Below are positions 34,301-46,339 of a DNA stretch of 64,000 bases, in pieces. The notes beneath the pieces were generated by a model, which was not told where the DNA came from, did no database searches, and was given only the letters and a program-made list of their open reading frames with translations. How positions within the stretch are numbered: the stretch's first letter is position 1; each line of letters starts with the position of its first letter. Position numbers and translations under genes: made by a program. This DNA comes from Hirudinaria manillensis (taxonomy: Eukaryota; Annelida; Clitellata; Hirudinida; Hirudinidae), in NCBI GenBank assembly GCA_034509925.1, contig CM067534.1, positions 1,838,501 through 1,902,500 of the forward strand, written 5' to 3'.

Positions 34301-35940
34301 TTATATTTTCGAGATTATAAGAAAATCTATTCACTTTAGAAGTCCCAACTTCGGCTTTATCATTCGTACTTCTTATTATTAATCTGTTACCTGAATTATT
34401 TTAAATTTCATTTTTTTCATAATTTTCGAAATTGAGAAAAAGAGCCTATAGGGCGCAAACTCGAGTCACTCGACATGATCGCCGAACTCGATTCTCAAAA
34501 GTTGCGATGATCTGTTATTTCCAATTTACTCTAAAACCACAGCATATTTGGAGCCGAAAATTTGGTAATGAAGAGATACATTATTAAGACATAACATGTC
34601 TGAAAATGGGGTCAGAAAACCGTCTTAATACATTAATTCGAGACTTAAAACGAATCGCGTCGCTTAATTTAATTCAGAAAACTCGCTATTATTTTAGTCT
34701 TTTCGGCCAAAAACTTCCATTTAACGTTTGTTAAGTACTTTGAAAAGTATTTCAAAAGCTTATTTGTACTAAGATGCATGACATTTAAAAATTATGAGAA
34801 TGAAAATAAAGGTTTATGTTTCCTAATTTCGTTAATATTAAATTTCAAGTAAAATCAATTTTAGAAAAACATTACTGACAATTAAATCTTTATTTTGAGT
34901 TATATAATATTAGTTTTGAATAAACTTCATATTTTAAATTAATCAGGCCGGTCCCCGACGAATTGTTTTCAAAACACGCCAGGGGTCGTCTGTAAAGAAC
35001 GTTTGCAAAATTGCTCATTTTTACCACAAAACTTCGCTATTGATAGCAAAATGAACTTTTTGAAGATAGTTTATCACACATTTTATCAAACTTTAGGTTT
35101 TAGAATTTTTAGAGTTTCGCGTCCATTTTATATTTTCGAGATTATAAGAAAAACTATTCACTTTAGAAGTCCCAACTTCGGCTTTATCATTCACATTTCT
35201 TATTATTAACCTATTGCCTAAATTATTTTGAATTTAATTTTTTCTAATTTTCGTAATTGAGAAAAAGAGCCTATAGGGCGCAAACTCAAGTCACTGGACT
35301 TGCTCGCCGAACTCGATTCTCAAAAGTTGCGATGCTTTGTTATTTCCAATTTACTCTAAAACCACAACAAATTGGGAACCGAAAGTTTGGTATCGGAGAG
35401 ATATATGATTAATACACAACATATCTGAAAATGGGCCCAGAAAACCATCTCAATATATTAATTTGAGACTTAAAATGGATCGCGTCCCTTCATTGAAATT
35501 CAAATAACTCGATATTATTTTAGTCTTTTTTTTCAAAAACTCTTACTTAATGCCTACTACATTTACTGGAAATGTATCAAAAGCTTAGTTAGACCGAAAT
35601 CTATGACATAAATGAATTTCAAAGTTATTGTTGCTGTAATTTAAAGTTTGTTTGATAACTCCATTATTAATGCATTTCAAACTACGCCGGTTTTTGAAAA
35701 TATTACTAATAATTAAACCTTTATTTTAACATATCAATTGCTGGTTTTTGTTACAACTCCTATTTCGCAAATTTTAGTAGGTGAAATCATTGAAATTAGG
35801 CAGTAATAGGCAGCTTTTCAAATGTAACAGCTTATAAAAATACAGTTGCTTGATTAGGGAGGGTTCTGGGACTTTTAAAACTTGCTATTTGACTCAAATT
35901 TGAGTTTGCCCGCAAGAACAATGGCGGACAATTGTTTATT
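34289..35940. repeat. Two-copy direct duplication of about 829 bp
   Basis: The block starting near 34289 (CATCTTATATTTTCGAGATT and following, AGTCCCAACTTCGGC, GAGCCTATAGGGCGCAAACT) is repeated from about 35118 in the same orientation. It is well conserved for the first 330 bases and more diverged after that. The second copy fades by about 35750. It lies inside the nested Mutator-like element. Confidence 0.7.
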
Positions 35941-37204
35941 TCGGGCACTCAGCCAGTTAGAAAGATGCGAAAGATAAATTCAGGCATTAATTGTAGTTTT
36001 CATATAAAACCCTTAGTACTTGTGCAATTACTCATTGAATATTTTCTCCTGGATTAATCAGAAACTTCCCCCAAAGTTATTATCATTTTAAAATCTTGGA
36101 GCTAAAATACTTTAAATATTTTTAAACAATGGCTATCATTGAGCCTGCTTCATTCATGAACTCAAACAGGTTTATAAATATATATGTATTGTTTTTTTAA
36201 ATTTTTATTTATTTATCATTAAAAATTATTTTCTGATTTACTTCATTATTTCAGGTCCGCCCTAATCACATGCAAATCACACCTCCGTCCTATGATTGGC
36301 TGTATGCAAATAATTGTTTTTGTTTATTTTCTGATCCACTTTGTTGTCGGGCTCACGCATTTTGTTGTCAGGCTCCTATGACGCTGGTACCGAGACCGGG
36401 GCCGGGTTAGGGGGAGCGGTTGCCGCGGGGCAGCCGGGGCCTGGGTTCAGGCGGGCCGGGGTTAGCCGGGACTGGGGTTGAAGCCGGGGTTGGGGAGGCA
36501 ATCTATAATAACGTTAACCAACGGTGCTTTTATTCTCTAAACATGTTGTAAACGTCAAATAATATATAAGTATGCTTATTATGTCAAAAAGATTCTGTAA
36601 AACCTGTAATAAAAAAATATTTTCACAACGACAACTCTTCCATGCTCTCTTGCGAAAACTTAGAAAAACATTAAATCGTTGATGGAATCTCATGAAAATC
36701 AAATCTGATTGAATACTAATTGATTACTGTTTTGTGAACGCAATAGTGGTGAAAGTTAAACGGTAATTTTTTTTAAAACTCATAGTTTTAAGGACATCAT
36801 TCCAGGTTCCAGCCGATGATGTTTATTTAACTCCATCGAGTTAAGGAAACTTTCTCAGGCTCCTTTCGAGGGGAGGTACCTGAATCTTGTTGAGGAACCC
36901 GGTAATGTTTTTTTAAAGTAAAATCTACGAGGAGATTGGATATCTAGGATGACTGATGGATTTTCCAGAAAGTTCCATGAAATATTATTGGTGAATGGGT
37001 ACCTGAGGACTTTAACTCTCCGAACGATATATTTTATGATTCGTCGGATGATGAATAAATTTTATTTAAGTTGACAAAGCTAAAAATTCGATTTTTGTTT
37101 ACCCCCGGCCAAACCACGGTTGAATTTAAGCCGGGGCGGGACCGGGACCCCGGTGATAAAAAAGGCGGGGTTCAACCGAGTCCGGGGTCCCCGGTCGATC
37201 ACTA

Positions 37205-38565
37205 GTGGAGGGAGGTAAAATTCGGAAGAAAGATCAAACAGAAGGTACCAAGAATAGGGAAAATGTGTGAAAATATTTAGTTTAAATGTTCCCTCTCCAA
37301 GCTTAAAACCTTGGTTCTTTTTGAATCATAGGATCGGTGGAATGGCCCTCTCCGCCTCTCCTAGATCCTAATCCGACTGCGTTTCAGCATAACATTTTGA
37401 TTGGTTTTTGTGGGACCAACGCTGTTTAATACTCCTTTAAATGGGTTTCGCTTATACCAATGCTGTAATGGCCGCGAAAGCCTCCTTTCACAAAAGCTGA
37501 AGGGAAAGCAGGCGAGAGAGCCTATTGGGACTATTAGTCCTAATAATCTGGCTATATAACGTTAATAAGCAACAATTCTTAACGGTGTTGCCTTCATGCA
37601 TATCTTGAACTGTCCAAGGTCTGCACACTAACACTCTTTGCCCAATAGAAAAGTTCAATATTGCCTCTGATCTTAAGGCATCACCAGTTTCTAAGAAAGC
37701 GAATTTTAAACCCAAGCGCTGCCATTAACAATTTTTAAGTCATCAACAGAGGCTCTTCATATGCCTTTCCTGCAGTCTCTTGTGAGCTGTCAACCCTGAG
37801 TGCCCATTTATCCTTAGGGCTCTTCAAAAAGCCAAAAGCTCTGCCAAAGATGCACTAGGTTTCTTTCTCGTGGTATACAATATTAACAATACAATAAACT
37901 CAGTGCATCATAAATTAACTTGTTAATATAAGTACCATTATTCTTAATGACCACAATGCCCACCAAAAAGATTATAATTTCCCATTTTTCGATGAATTGT
38001 AAAGTTCATGGCAAATGGGCCATTCATTGGTGATTGGTTTATAGTCAAATTCTTTACAGAAACAGAAGCAGCAGATGCTAAAGGAAGTAAAAAAAAATAA
38101 ATTGTTTGTGAAATTTTCTAATGTTATTGAATTCTAGTAAAAGTTGCAATTCAACAAAAGGGAAGCATACTTTGCAATAGGCTAATACTGATACTTGGAC
38201 AAAGTATGGGTTGTTGCATCATTGCCATGGGAATGTCATTGAGTAATGAAATATAAACATCATAGAATGCATTCACAAATGGCGTAAACAAATGAGTAGG
38301 CATCTAGCAGAATGTAAGAAAGTAAAACGTGCATCTAAAGTCGTCATGGGAGAAATTTAAACAGCAAAACCGGCCAATAAGATTTTGATTCAAGCCTCGT
38401 GCAAATCACAATGTTATTTGAACTTATTCTTCACTTCACCGATCGATGTTTTGATCCAAAAATAACCTTGCAAAGGTTCTACACCAGCAGAGGAATGTCA
38501 TGCAACAAATACAGCATTGGAAAACAAGTCAACTTTAAACACCTCTATCGAATTGAAGTGCACTT
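37205..38565. other. 3' flank of the EFA6 gene; no gene seen
   Basis: The hAT right target duplication is at 37205-37212. The rest shows no exon with both splice sites and no bounded repeat. The minus-strand frame at 37488-37715 has no family features. Confidence 0.4.
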
Positions 38566-39289
38566 TTAAACTCTCGTCTCAAAAATAATAGCAGGGGAAG
38601 ATCTTATAGGGAACAAACTTGAACCGAGAGCCATCAATCGCGGGTCGGATTCTGAAGTCATTTTCATCCTGCATTAAATTTACATTTAATTTAATTTAGC
38701 AATTTCTTGACAATCAGGTGTTCATTTTCAATTATTTACAATCTTAATAAAGTCACAAATACTGAAAACTTTAAGAACAAATATTTGCAATGCCTTGATT
38801 TAAATGAAAGTTTACAATAAAATCTCGATAAAATTTATAAAAGAATCAAAATACAAAATCACAATATTCCAGGAAAGCAAAGATCTTCAAATCAATCCAG
38901 CAATAACAATTAAATCACTTCAAATAAAATACCAAAGATGTTCGGATATTTATTCAAAGCAGTTAAAGTGAAAATATAAAACAGTGATCTTGAAATTCAT
39001 TGTTATTTATAAATAAAACTACAAATAAAGTACATTTGGTACCAAACGTCATCAAACCTCTGTGCAGAACCAGCCACGTGAAACCTTTCTTTACTTTTTA
39101 GCTTGTCATAATTCTTCTTCAAAACCTCAACATAGGAACTGTATCTTAGTTGCTACAAAGATATTTTGCATTTGTTACAAATGCAAATTAGGAAACGATA
39201 TTCGTTGTTAAAATGGACTGCCGTGATATGATAGAAATGAAACGGAAAAATATTAATCACTGTTTTAAGAATAACTAATACCTAAGCTA

Positions 39290-39349
<60 letters not shown>

Positions 39350-41206
39350 TTGGCTTAGGAATGTACAAAACCAATTTGTTCAAAAGGCAAAGACAAACTT
39401 CAAAATTAAAATATTTCTTTTGGTCTTCAAAGCTCTGCACCTCCCTGGCGTTCGCATCTTCACGCAATCCGACGGAGTCGTGCTCTCGGAGTTCTTCGCT
39501 GAACTTCTTCGCGTTCTTCTCGTGCTCTTGGATCTGATCCGACTGACGTCCGAAAATTTATTCTTAATTAATAAATCAATTTGGTGATCATAGAAAACTT
39601 TTGCAATTGAACAGATGCGATCGTTTTGGCAACGTCGGCGGCACAAACCAGACTGAGCTTGGTGGGAGCGGTCGGCAGCAAGGGCCTCGTGAAAGTGACT
39701 CGGGACCCGACGCCCCCTGGCAGAGCGGGGGCAGAGAAGCAAGCGGCAGCGAGGTTTATGGCTTCCATCCACTGCTGGCATTCGATTTCATTGCTATAAA
39801 AGGGCCATTTAAAAATCAATGCAAAACAACCACTTTGTTCAATAATCTTTATAAAGGTCATTTACCTGGCCTGAAAAAGATAAACGGACCAATTTGCCAA
39901 TCTGAGTTCAAAGACAAACTGCTTCTTCTGGTAGTCGTCAGGTTTTGAAGCAAGCGAGTGATGGATTCTCAACGAGTCAGGATTTAAATCATCGAAGGCC
40001 GCCGAAGTCTCCTTTTGGAAGGCGTTCGGGTCCTTGTGGAGAAAGAGAACCATCTCGCACAGAGTCGCATACAGCATTTTCCAACCCCTTTTCCCAAAGG
40101 GAACTAATGAGAAAGGCAACAAACAATGAGTAATAACAAAAACTATATAATAAACTGTAACAGCAAACTTTTGACCACTAATTATAAACTAAGTTTAAAT
40201 CAAAAAAACATTCACAGGCACGTGAGAAAATTTTGCATTTAAGAGGAACTTTATAAAAATAATTCGCATAAAATTGGACGTCAAAATGTTTGAAACTGAA
40301 TAAAGAAAAAAATATTAATGACATGGGAACATAAATAAAAGTCTCACTCTTCCTGCCTTCTGAGTCAAGACAAGCCTTCCTCATGACATAACCTCTCTTA
40401 AACACCATACCCATGCTCAGGTCTGCAGTCTGCCAAGGTCAAAAAAGATCAGATTTAAATGATTTTAAAGATATTTTCAAAGATACGAAAGCATCAAATA
40501 AATAATGAAGCAGTTTGCCAGTGTCATTGATCATGTGATCAGGCAGCATTCCAAGTTGAAGAAATTGCATTTGGCTTAGTGTAACTTTGAGTCGTCAATT
40601 TTCGTGACAAATTGTTTGTTAGGATGAAAATAAGAAATATTTCTAAAAGTAGTAGAAACACGAGACAGAATACCATAGCTGAGCTTCAAAAGATTTCTGA
40701 AGAAATCGGTGATGATGATGACGACAATGATGATGAAGTCGATGAAAATAATGTCTTGCTTTGCAATATGATTAACTGTTGATTCTTACCTCTTGAGTAG
40801 TATTCCCCATTATAGATTGTCTCTGATTCTGTTTTCTTGGTGATAATGATGATGATGATGGCCTGCATGTGAAGTTAATTCATTAGACCCACAACTTCAA
40901 TGAAACACTAAAACAATGCAGTAATTTTAATAAACAAAACAAAATAAACAGGTTGACAGCCATAAACTTAGGCAAATCGAAAATAATTAATAATAATTAT
41001 TATTTTTGGAATCAAATGAATAGATTAAACACTAAATTGGCCAATTATACATCCATGTTTTAGGAAGTGTTTTTGATAATGTTTTCCATAAGATTAAAGT
41101 TTTTAATTACTATAAACTTGTTTATAATTATAATTATAAAAGCAGAGAAGAGCCAAAGACCTCAAAAACTTTGGTAGCAAAACTGATTTGGTTATTAACA
41201 CCATTA

Positions 41207-41237
<31 letters not shown>

Positions 41238-44128
41238 CATTATTATTATTATTCTCTCGATTTCTTGCATCATTAGAAAGAACTAATAACAACCCCAAGC
41301 CAAAACAACTTGTTCTGTTGGTAAAAGCTGCGGCTTTTTAATGTGATTAGTGCTATTAATTCCATTTAATTTTTGAGGCTTTACATTAATTAATAATAAT
41401 TAATAATAATAATAGTAATAATTAATAATAATAATAATAATTAATAATAATAATAATAATAAATTTTGGTTGAAACTTTGTGCATGATGTACTAAAGTGA
41501 TTGACAATAACAATCAAGATTAGCAGATTAATAAACAGAAACAACTGTACTGATGACAGATAGGTCTGTGCTTACATTTCAATGGGCAGGGCCTTCTTGG
41601 CAACGGATTGATAGATGCTCTTCAGCAAGGTTGGTTCAAAATCGCCACCATCATTCAGGTCTCTGAGGTTGTATATGAAGGAATTCTGGTTCATCTTTTT
41701 GCCAATGTTCTGTGCATCATCAGTAATAAAATCATGAATAATTCAGGCAAAGGTATTTATAGAAATTCACAATAATTGACACTCGATTCACAAGCATGGG
41801 ATTTGAGCTAATTTGAGAAGTGCATTTATTTGTAAAGGCAAAATCATCTCTGCCATCATCATTGTCGTCATCACGTGTGAATGTGAAGGATGCTGTCATA
41901 ATTACTGCATTTGTATGATTAACATGTCTTCTGACAATCACAGCAACAAGCAACAAAAAAAACAACTTGGTCTCTCATTAATAGCTTACTGTTAAAGTTG
42001 TCAAATCAATGAAAGTTAAAATTCTCATTCACATGAAACATAATTAGGGCAATTTAAATCAGAATTTAAGTAATTGAATTAAAGATGAGATTCCCTCTAT
42101 GGTGACTAAAGGGATATTAAAATCTCTTGTCAAACAAATCAATTTTGTATTAGCAATTGATTAGATTTGAAGGTTTGAGGATTGCAGTCAAAAAATCTTT
42201 TGGAAAACAAATCCAATCTTAATGAAAATAGAAGTCCCACATAACAAGAAGATTAATTAAGATTATTAAAGAAATTATGTTTGAAAATATATGAAAATAA
42301 AAAATATTCACTGGTCCATAGAGATCTGTGTTGAGCAGGATGATGGCACAGGTTATGCTGTGACAGGAATCTATATTTATTTAGTTATTTATTTATTTAT
42401 TTTAGTTAGTAAATAATAATTAAGTTTAAGAAAAAATTATTGTCGATAAGCAATGTAGAAATGTTTACTTAAGACTTAAAACCAACCAAGAAATTCAGAG
42501 CTAATAATCTGCAGGGAAGATTTCTCATTAATACATAATACTATTGATAAAGCCTGGCATAATAATCGTCCTTGGATTAAAACATTTCAACAAAAAGATT
42601 AAATTAGGCAAACTTTATAGCAAAATAAACTGTCTAAACATTTAAAAGATTTTGGTCAAAGATCTGAGATCAAATGCCTCAAGGAATTGAAAACACAAAA
42701 TTATAAATTAATCATTAGAGACTGTAGCAAATATGGCTTTTTGATTTCTTTAGAATATTTCATTAATATGCTACATATAATTTTTTTTTATTATCAATAA
42801 ATTCTTTAAATATATTTGCTTCACTTTAAGTTCTTCATCAAAGACATTTTATGAAATGAAAACCCACCAAATGATTTGAAGGTTTGAGGATTGCAGTCAA
42901 AAAATCTTTTGGAAAACAAATTGAGGATTCTCTCTCTTTCCTGTGTTTCCCCGTGGAGAGTTATTTTTAACAAGAAGTTTCTCAAAGACTGAACGATGTC
43001 AAGTGACTTGAAGTCAAAGCAATGCAAATACTCCCTTCCCAACTGCTGTGAATACTCTGACCTTTCAAAATTAATTTAAATTTTGATTTAATCTTTTTCA
43101 GTAAACAATATAGATACATATTTTACACATATATATCACAATGTGATATAATAAAGATTTTAGTTATGTTCTCTAATTTACTTTGTGAAATATCAATCTA
43201 ATATAACATAATAATATATAATAAACATATAATAAATAAATTCATATTGCACAACCAAATACAAAACTAACGGTTTGTTGATTTGTTTGGCAACATCTTC
43301 TTTAGTAAAACCTTCCAATTGAAACATTTTTCTTGACAAAATTTTGACATGGCCAACTGTTTGGTCCTTATTTGCCAGTTTGTGGTTGGAAGTGTTGTTT
43401 TTTGAGTGATTCAACTCAAGCTTATCATTCAAACTTACATTATCGTACTGTGACGTACGACCTAAGAAAGTGGAGCAGTTGCTTCTCATGGACAATGAAC
43501 TCTTCAAACTTGGAAGTGGTGAATCATTCCAACCAGTAGACAAATCAGTTCTAGGCAGTTCATTAAAACTTTGAGCAATTTGTTTATTATAAATATGCTT
43601 CAGTGATAGAGGACTATTTTGAGTTGGTGTTACTGGAATTTTTCCACGCCTCACATTTAAGGAAGGTGAACTCAGATTAGGCTTCAAATATTTGCTGTCT
43701 GCACAATTATGCTTTAATCTGAAATGTGGATTGATGTTATGGTTAGAAAATGTCTGATTAAGACTAAGTTGAGTTCTTGAGGTTCTGTTGAATCCTGGTA
43801 AATCTGGTTCCTGTTTGCGAGTTCGAGAAGGAAAAAAACTTTCCGAATCGTAATCATTCGGGACGGGAGCCGTCGACATTAGATTTGCTATGGATGTGCT
43901 AGCAGGTTTGTTTAAATAAAGATTGTGTCTGATATTGTCATAGTCTCCTGTATTACACTGGTAGGAAAAATCGTCAAAACTTTTCTGCGCATAAGTTGGT
44001 TGGCTTCCTCCGTTTAAATGTAATCCTTTCATATCTGATATATCAGTTTCGGTGTATTGCATGGGAGACTTCATGATTTCATAAACCTTGGAGCATCTCT
44101 TTAAGAAAAGTCGATATTTATTAAACAA
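38566..44128 (-). CDS. EFA6/PSD-type Arf6 guanine nucleotide exchange factor
   Basis: Eleven exons, minus: 43272-44128, 42868-43061, 42312-42370, 41576-41709, 40790-40862, 40348-40429, 39866-40103, 39613-39793, 39399-39542, 39058-39152, 38566-38668 (719 aa). An unstructured Ser/Asn/Pro-rich N-terminus leads into a Sec7 domain (about residues 265-420): MFQLEGFTKEDVAKQINKP, EYLHCFDF, LHGETQERERIL with the glutamic-finger motif kept, ITCAIILLNTDLYGP, NIGKKMNQNSFI. A PH domain follows (about 450-560): MVFKRGYVMRKACLD, FGKRGWKMLYATL, QFVFELRLANWSVYLFQA, then SAPALPGGVGS and a C-terminal coiled coil, the EFA6 family order. EFA6 proteins activate Arf6 at the plasma membrane and affect actin and microtubules. 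The exon 8/9 junction (39613/39542) uses a weak donor and is the least certain. Confidence 0.85.
39288..39347. repeat. (AAT)n microsatellite
   Basis: About 18 AAT triplets lie in the intron between EFA6 exons 9 and 10. Related (ATT)n and AAT-rich tracts occur in another intron of the same gene at 41212-41251 and 41389-41461. Confidence 0.9.
42164..42212. repeat. 49-bp copy of EFA6 exon 2 inside a later intron
   Basis: This stretch is identical over 49 bases to 42873-42921, the 3' part of exon 2 of the EFA6 gene, in the same orientation about 0.7 kb away. It is not flanked by usable splice sites in frame, so it looks like a short local duplication and not an alternative exon. Confidence 0.85.
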
Positions 44129-46339
44129 TCAAAAACTTTACGAAAAAAATTTCTGTTCGTACAAATGTTCCACTAATGTTTCGAAATAAAACAAACAAAA
44201 CTAGTGGCAACGGTCAAGCAGGCCCTGCAATCCTGCCCAATCCCAAAACTCGGAACGTCAACAAAAGCGACTGCACTAACAATAAAAAGGGTGATCAAAT
44301 ATTTTAATCAACGGAGAAACTATTCGATTTTTGTAGTATTGATTACCTGAGTCCAGTATTAAAATTTAAATAAAACGAATAATTAAACAATCCTAATGTG
44401 GCTGGAAAGTGGAAAATCAGGTGGGTCAAATCAAGTTATTTCTTCAGAGATTTAAATAAGAGACAAAAAAGTTTTGTGCAGGGTAGACATTTCAGGGTCA
44501 AGCAGCAGTTTCGGCCTAAACAGATGATAAGGATGCTGCGGACAGTACAGCCCAAAATGCAAAGTGAAAATCGTTGCTGTAATGTTGCAGATCATGTTGG
44601 TAATGAATAGGACTGTGATGAGTTCAGGATTTATCTGAAAACGACCCATCTAGACTGATTATCCCTGACGTTCTCCTAGGGTGGGCCGCATCCGATCAGC
44701 TGTCGGTTTTCCAACCAGGATTCAACTTTCGGTTATGGGAGGCTCTCAAAGATCTTATGAAGTTCGTTACTGCCAGAACTGGAGCGACTTTTAAAAGCTA
44801 TCTTTGGCTTCTTTATATCGCTTTACTGCCTAACTGAAGCACCTTGTTCAACAAAAGCGATTGCACTAATAATAAAAACGATGCTCAACTGTCAGACACC
44901 TTCGAAACAAGTTCCACCTTGACTTTGAGTGTCTCTCAATGACCTTCTTCTGTCATCCTTATCGCCCAAGTCCACTTTGGCGCTGAGATTACTTCAAAGC
45001 TGCAGCGCAGAGATTGAAATCTCTCTCGGCCGATGAATTGACTCTTGGAGATCGACTCTTTCTACGGTGGCCTCAGAGGACTTATCCTGGCCTCTCATTT
45101 TTCAGATCCAAAACGAGGTTACTTCGGCATTTTCAGATATCCTTGTCACAGCCTTCGTTCTTTCCCTGCTAGACAAGCCAATCCGCACATGGAATGCATG
45201 CGTCGACTTGTTGACCATGCCATTTGCGCCGACTTCGACGGGGAGAGGTCAGTCCGGTACCCTTTCGCTTCCAGGTCCACCGATAGATCTACATATTTTC
45301 CGCTTTGAGAGCATTACTGTACTTTAGTCTGTCCTCCCAAGGAAACGTCAGTTCCACCAAGATGATGGCGTCTGTTGCACTGTACAGGATAACGCTATGA
45401 CCGGCCTCTTGCCGCTTTCAATTACCCTGGAGGGTAGTCTTTTATGTTTAGTCATTTGCTTCCGCAAGTATGATACACCTCCATTCTAGCTCCTTGAGAC
45501 ACACGGTATTTCCTACACATAGAGTGTCTAGGTGCGTAAGCAGGAGCCTCGGTATTCTTATTCTCTCAGCCTTCAAGATGACTAATTGATGGGACACCGC
45601 CACACACCTTCGAGACATCCTCAGAGGTGATGATCAGTTCCTTTACCCGTGCCTTGTGATAGTCTACACTCGTGCAGGAAGTAAATTGTCCGCTGCTTGT
45701 TAATTTTGCCTCTTTGTGGCCTCCATAATACAGAACTCACAGAAAACTAGTGTAGGTCCAGAAACAACCGATGCATCATCATTTACACGTTGTAACAATA
45801 ACGTTAAAGAATCAAGAAAATGTTCTCAAACAATAACTTCAAATACTGCCCCTCAACAAAAGACACAAAGTAGCTGTCAAAATAAGCTAATTTCTATAAA
45901 GTAGAATTGTCAGAATTCACTTACAGTAGAAATTACTGATCTGGCCACCTAACTTTAGGATAAGGAACAAAAAAAAACAACCCAAATTCAGATAATTTGT
46001 TGCGGTGCTATTACAATGTTCGAAACTTAATGAAATTTGGATTGATGTTATGAAATGGTCAGAAAATGTGAAAAGAAAGATTTAGTAATATTTACTGATT
46101 TGGTTACTATTACTAACTTAGCCTAATCACTGAATCAATGTTAAAATATCAATAGATCATGAAATATTCCTTCATTGAATTTCCCATAAATTTTCATTTT
46201 CATGGTGGTAATGGCTCTCAGAAACAAAAAAAAAAGCAGTAACTAGAAATTTGAGACTTTCATTCCTCTTCTAAATAGGAAAACTTTTTCAAAACTAATC
46301 TCATTAAAGTTAGTCTGCAATTACATAATTAGACATATT
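44129..46339. other. Spacer with a GC-richer decayed repeat-like block
   Basis: The first 200 bases are the EFA6 upstream region. From about 44640 to 45720 the sequence is clearly richer in G and C than its surroundings, with long overlapping frames on the plus strand (for example 45045-45308 and 45067-45327). None shows a recognisable domain. The block looks like an old, decayed repeat of unknown class. Confidence 0.35.

Larger units (their letters stand above)
33176..36388. mobile_element. Nested Mutator-like non-autonomous element
   Basis: The ends read ACCAGCGTCAT (33176) and ATGACGCTGGT (to 36388). The inverted repeat continues imperfectly inward (GAGCCTGACAACAAAA, then TGCGTGAGC on the left; its mirror on the right). 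The element is flanked by a perfect 9-bp direct duplication, ACCGAGACC (33167-33175 and 36389-36397), the length typical of Mutator-like elements. The 3.2 kb interior has a tandem array (33226-34300) and a two-copy 829-bp duplication (34289 on) but no transposase frame. Confidence 0.75.
33134..37204. mobile_element. hAT-type non-autonomous element, interrupted by a nested element
   Basis: The terminal inverted repeat TAGTGATCGACCGGGGA (33134-33150) is matched exactly at the right end (37188-37204). Both sides are flanked by a perfect 8-bp direct duplication, GTGGAGGG (33126-33133 and 37205-37212), the hallmark of hAT insertion. Excluding the nested insert and its duplicated 9 bp, the element is about 850 bp. 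The inner right part (36390-36500, 37090-37200) is made of GC-rich GCCGGG/ACCGGG words, markedly unlike the surrounding AT-rich DNA. No transposase frame is present. The perfect duplication suggests a fairly young insertion. Confidence 0.85.

Noticed and set aside
39380-39781. Long minus frame of 133 codons within the EFA6 gene.
   Set aside because: It is arginine- and serine-rich and runs out of frame across true EFA6 exons 8 and 9, which match the family in another frame.
45045-45327. Overlapping plus-strand frames of 86-87 codons.
   Set aside because: No domain, no splice context and a decayed repeat-like setting; recorded only as part of the GC-richer block.
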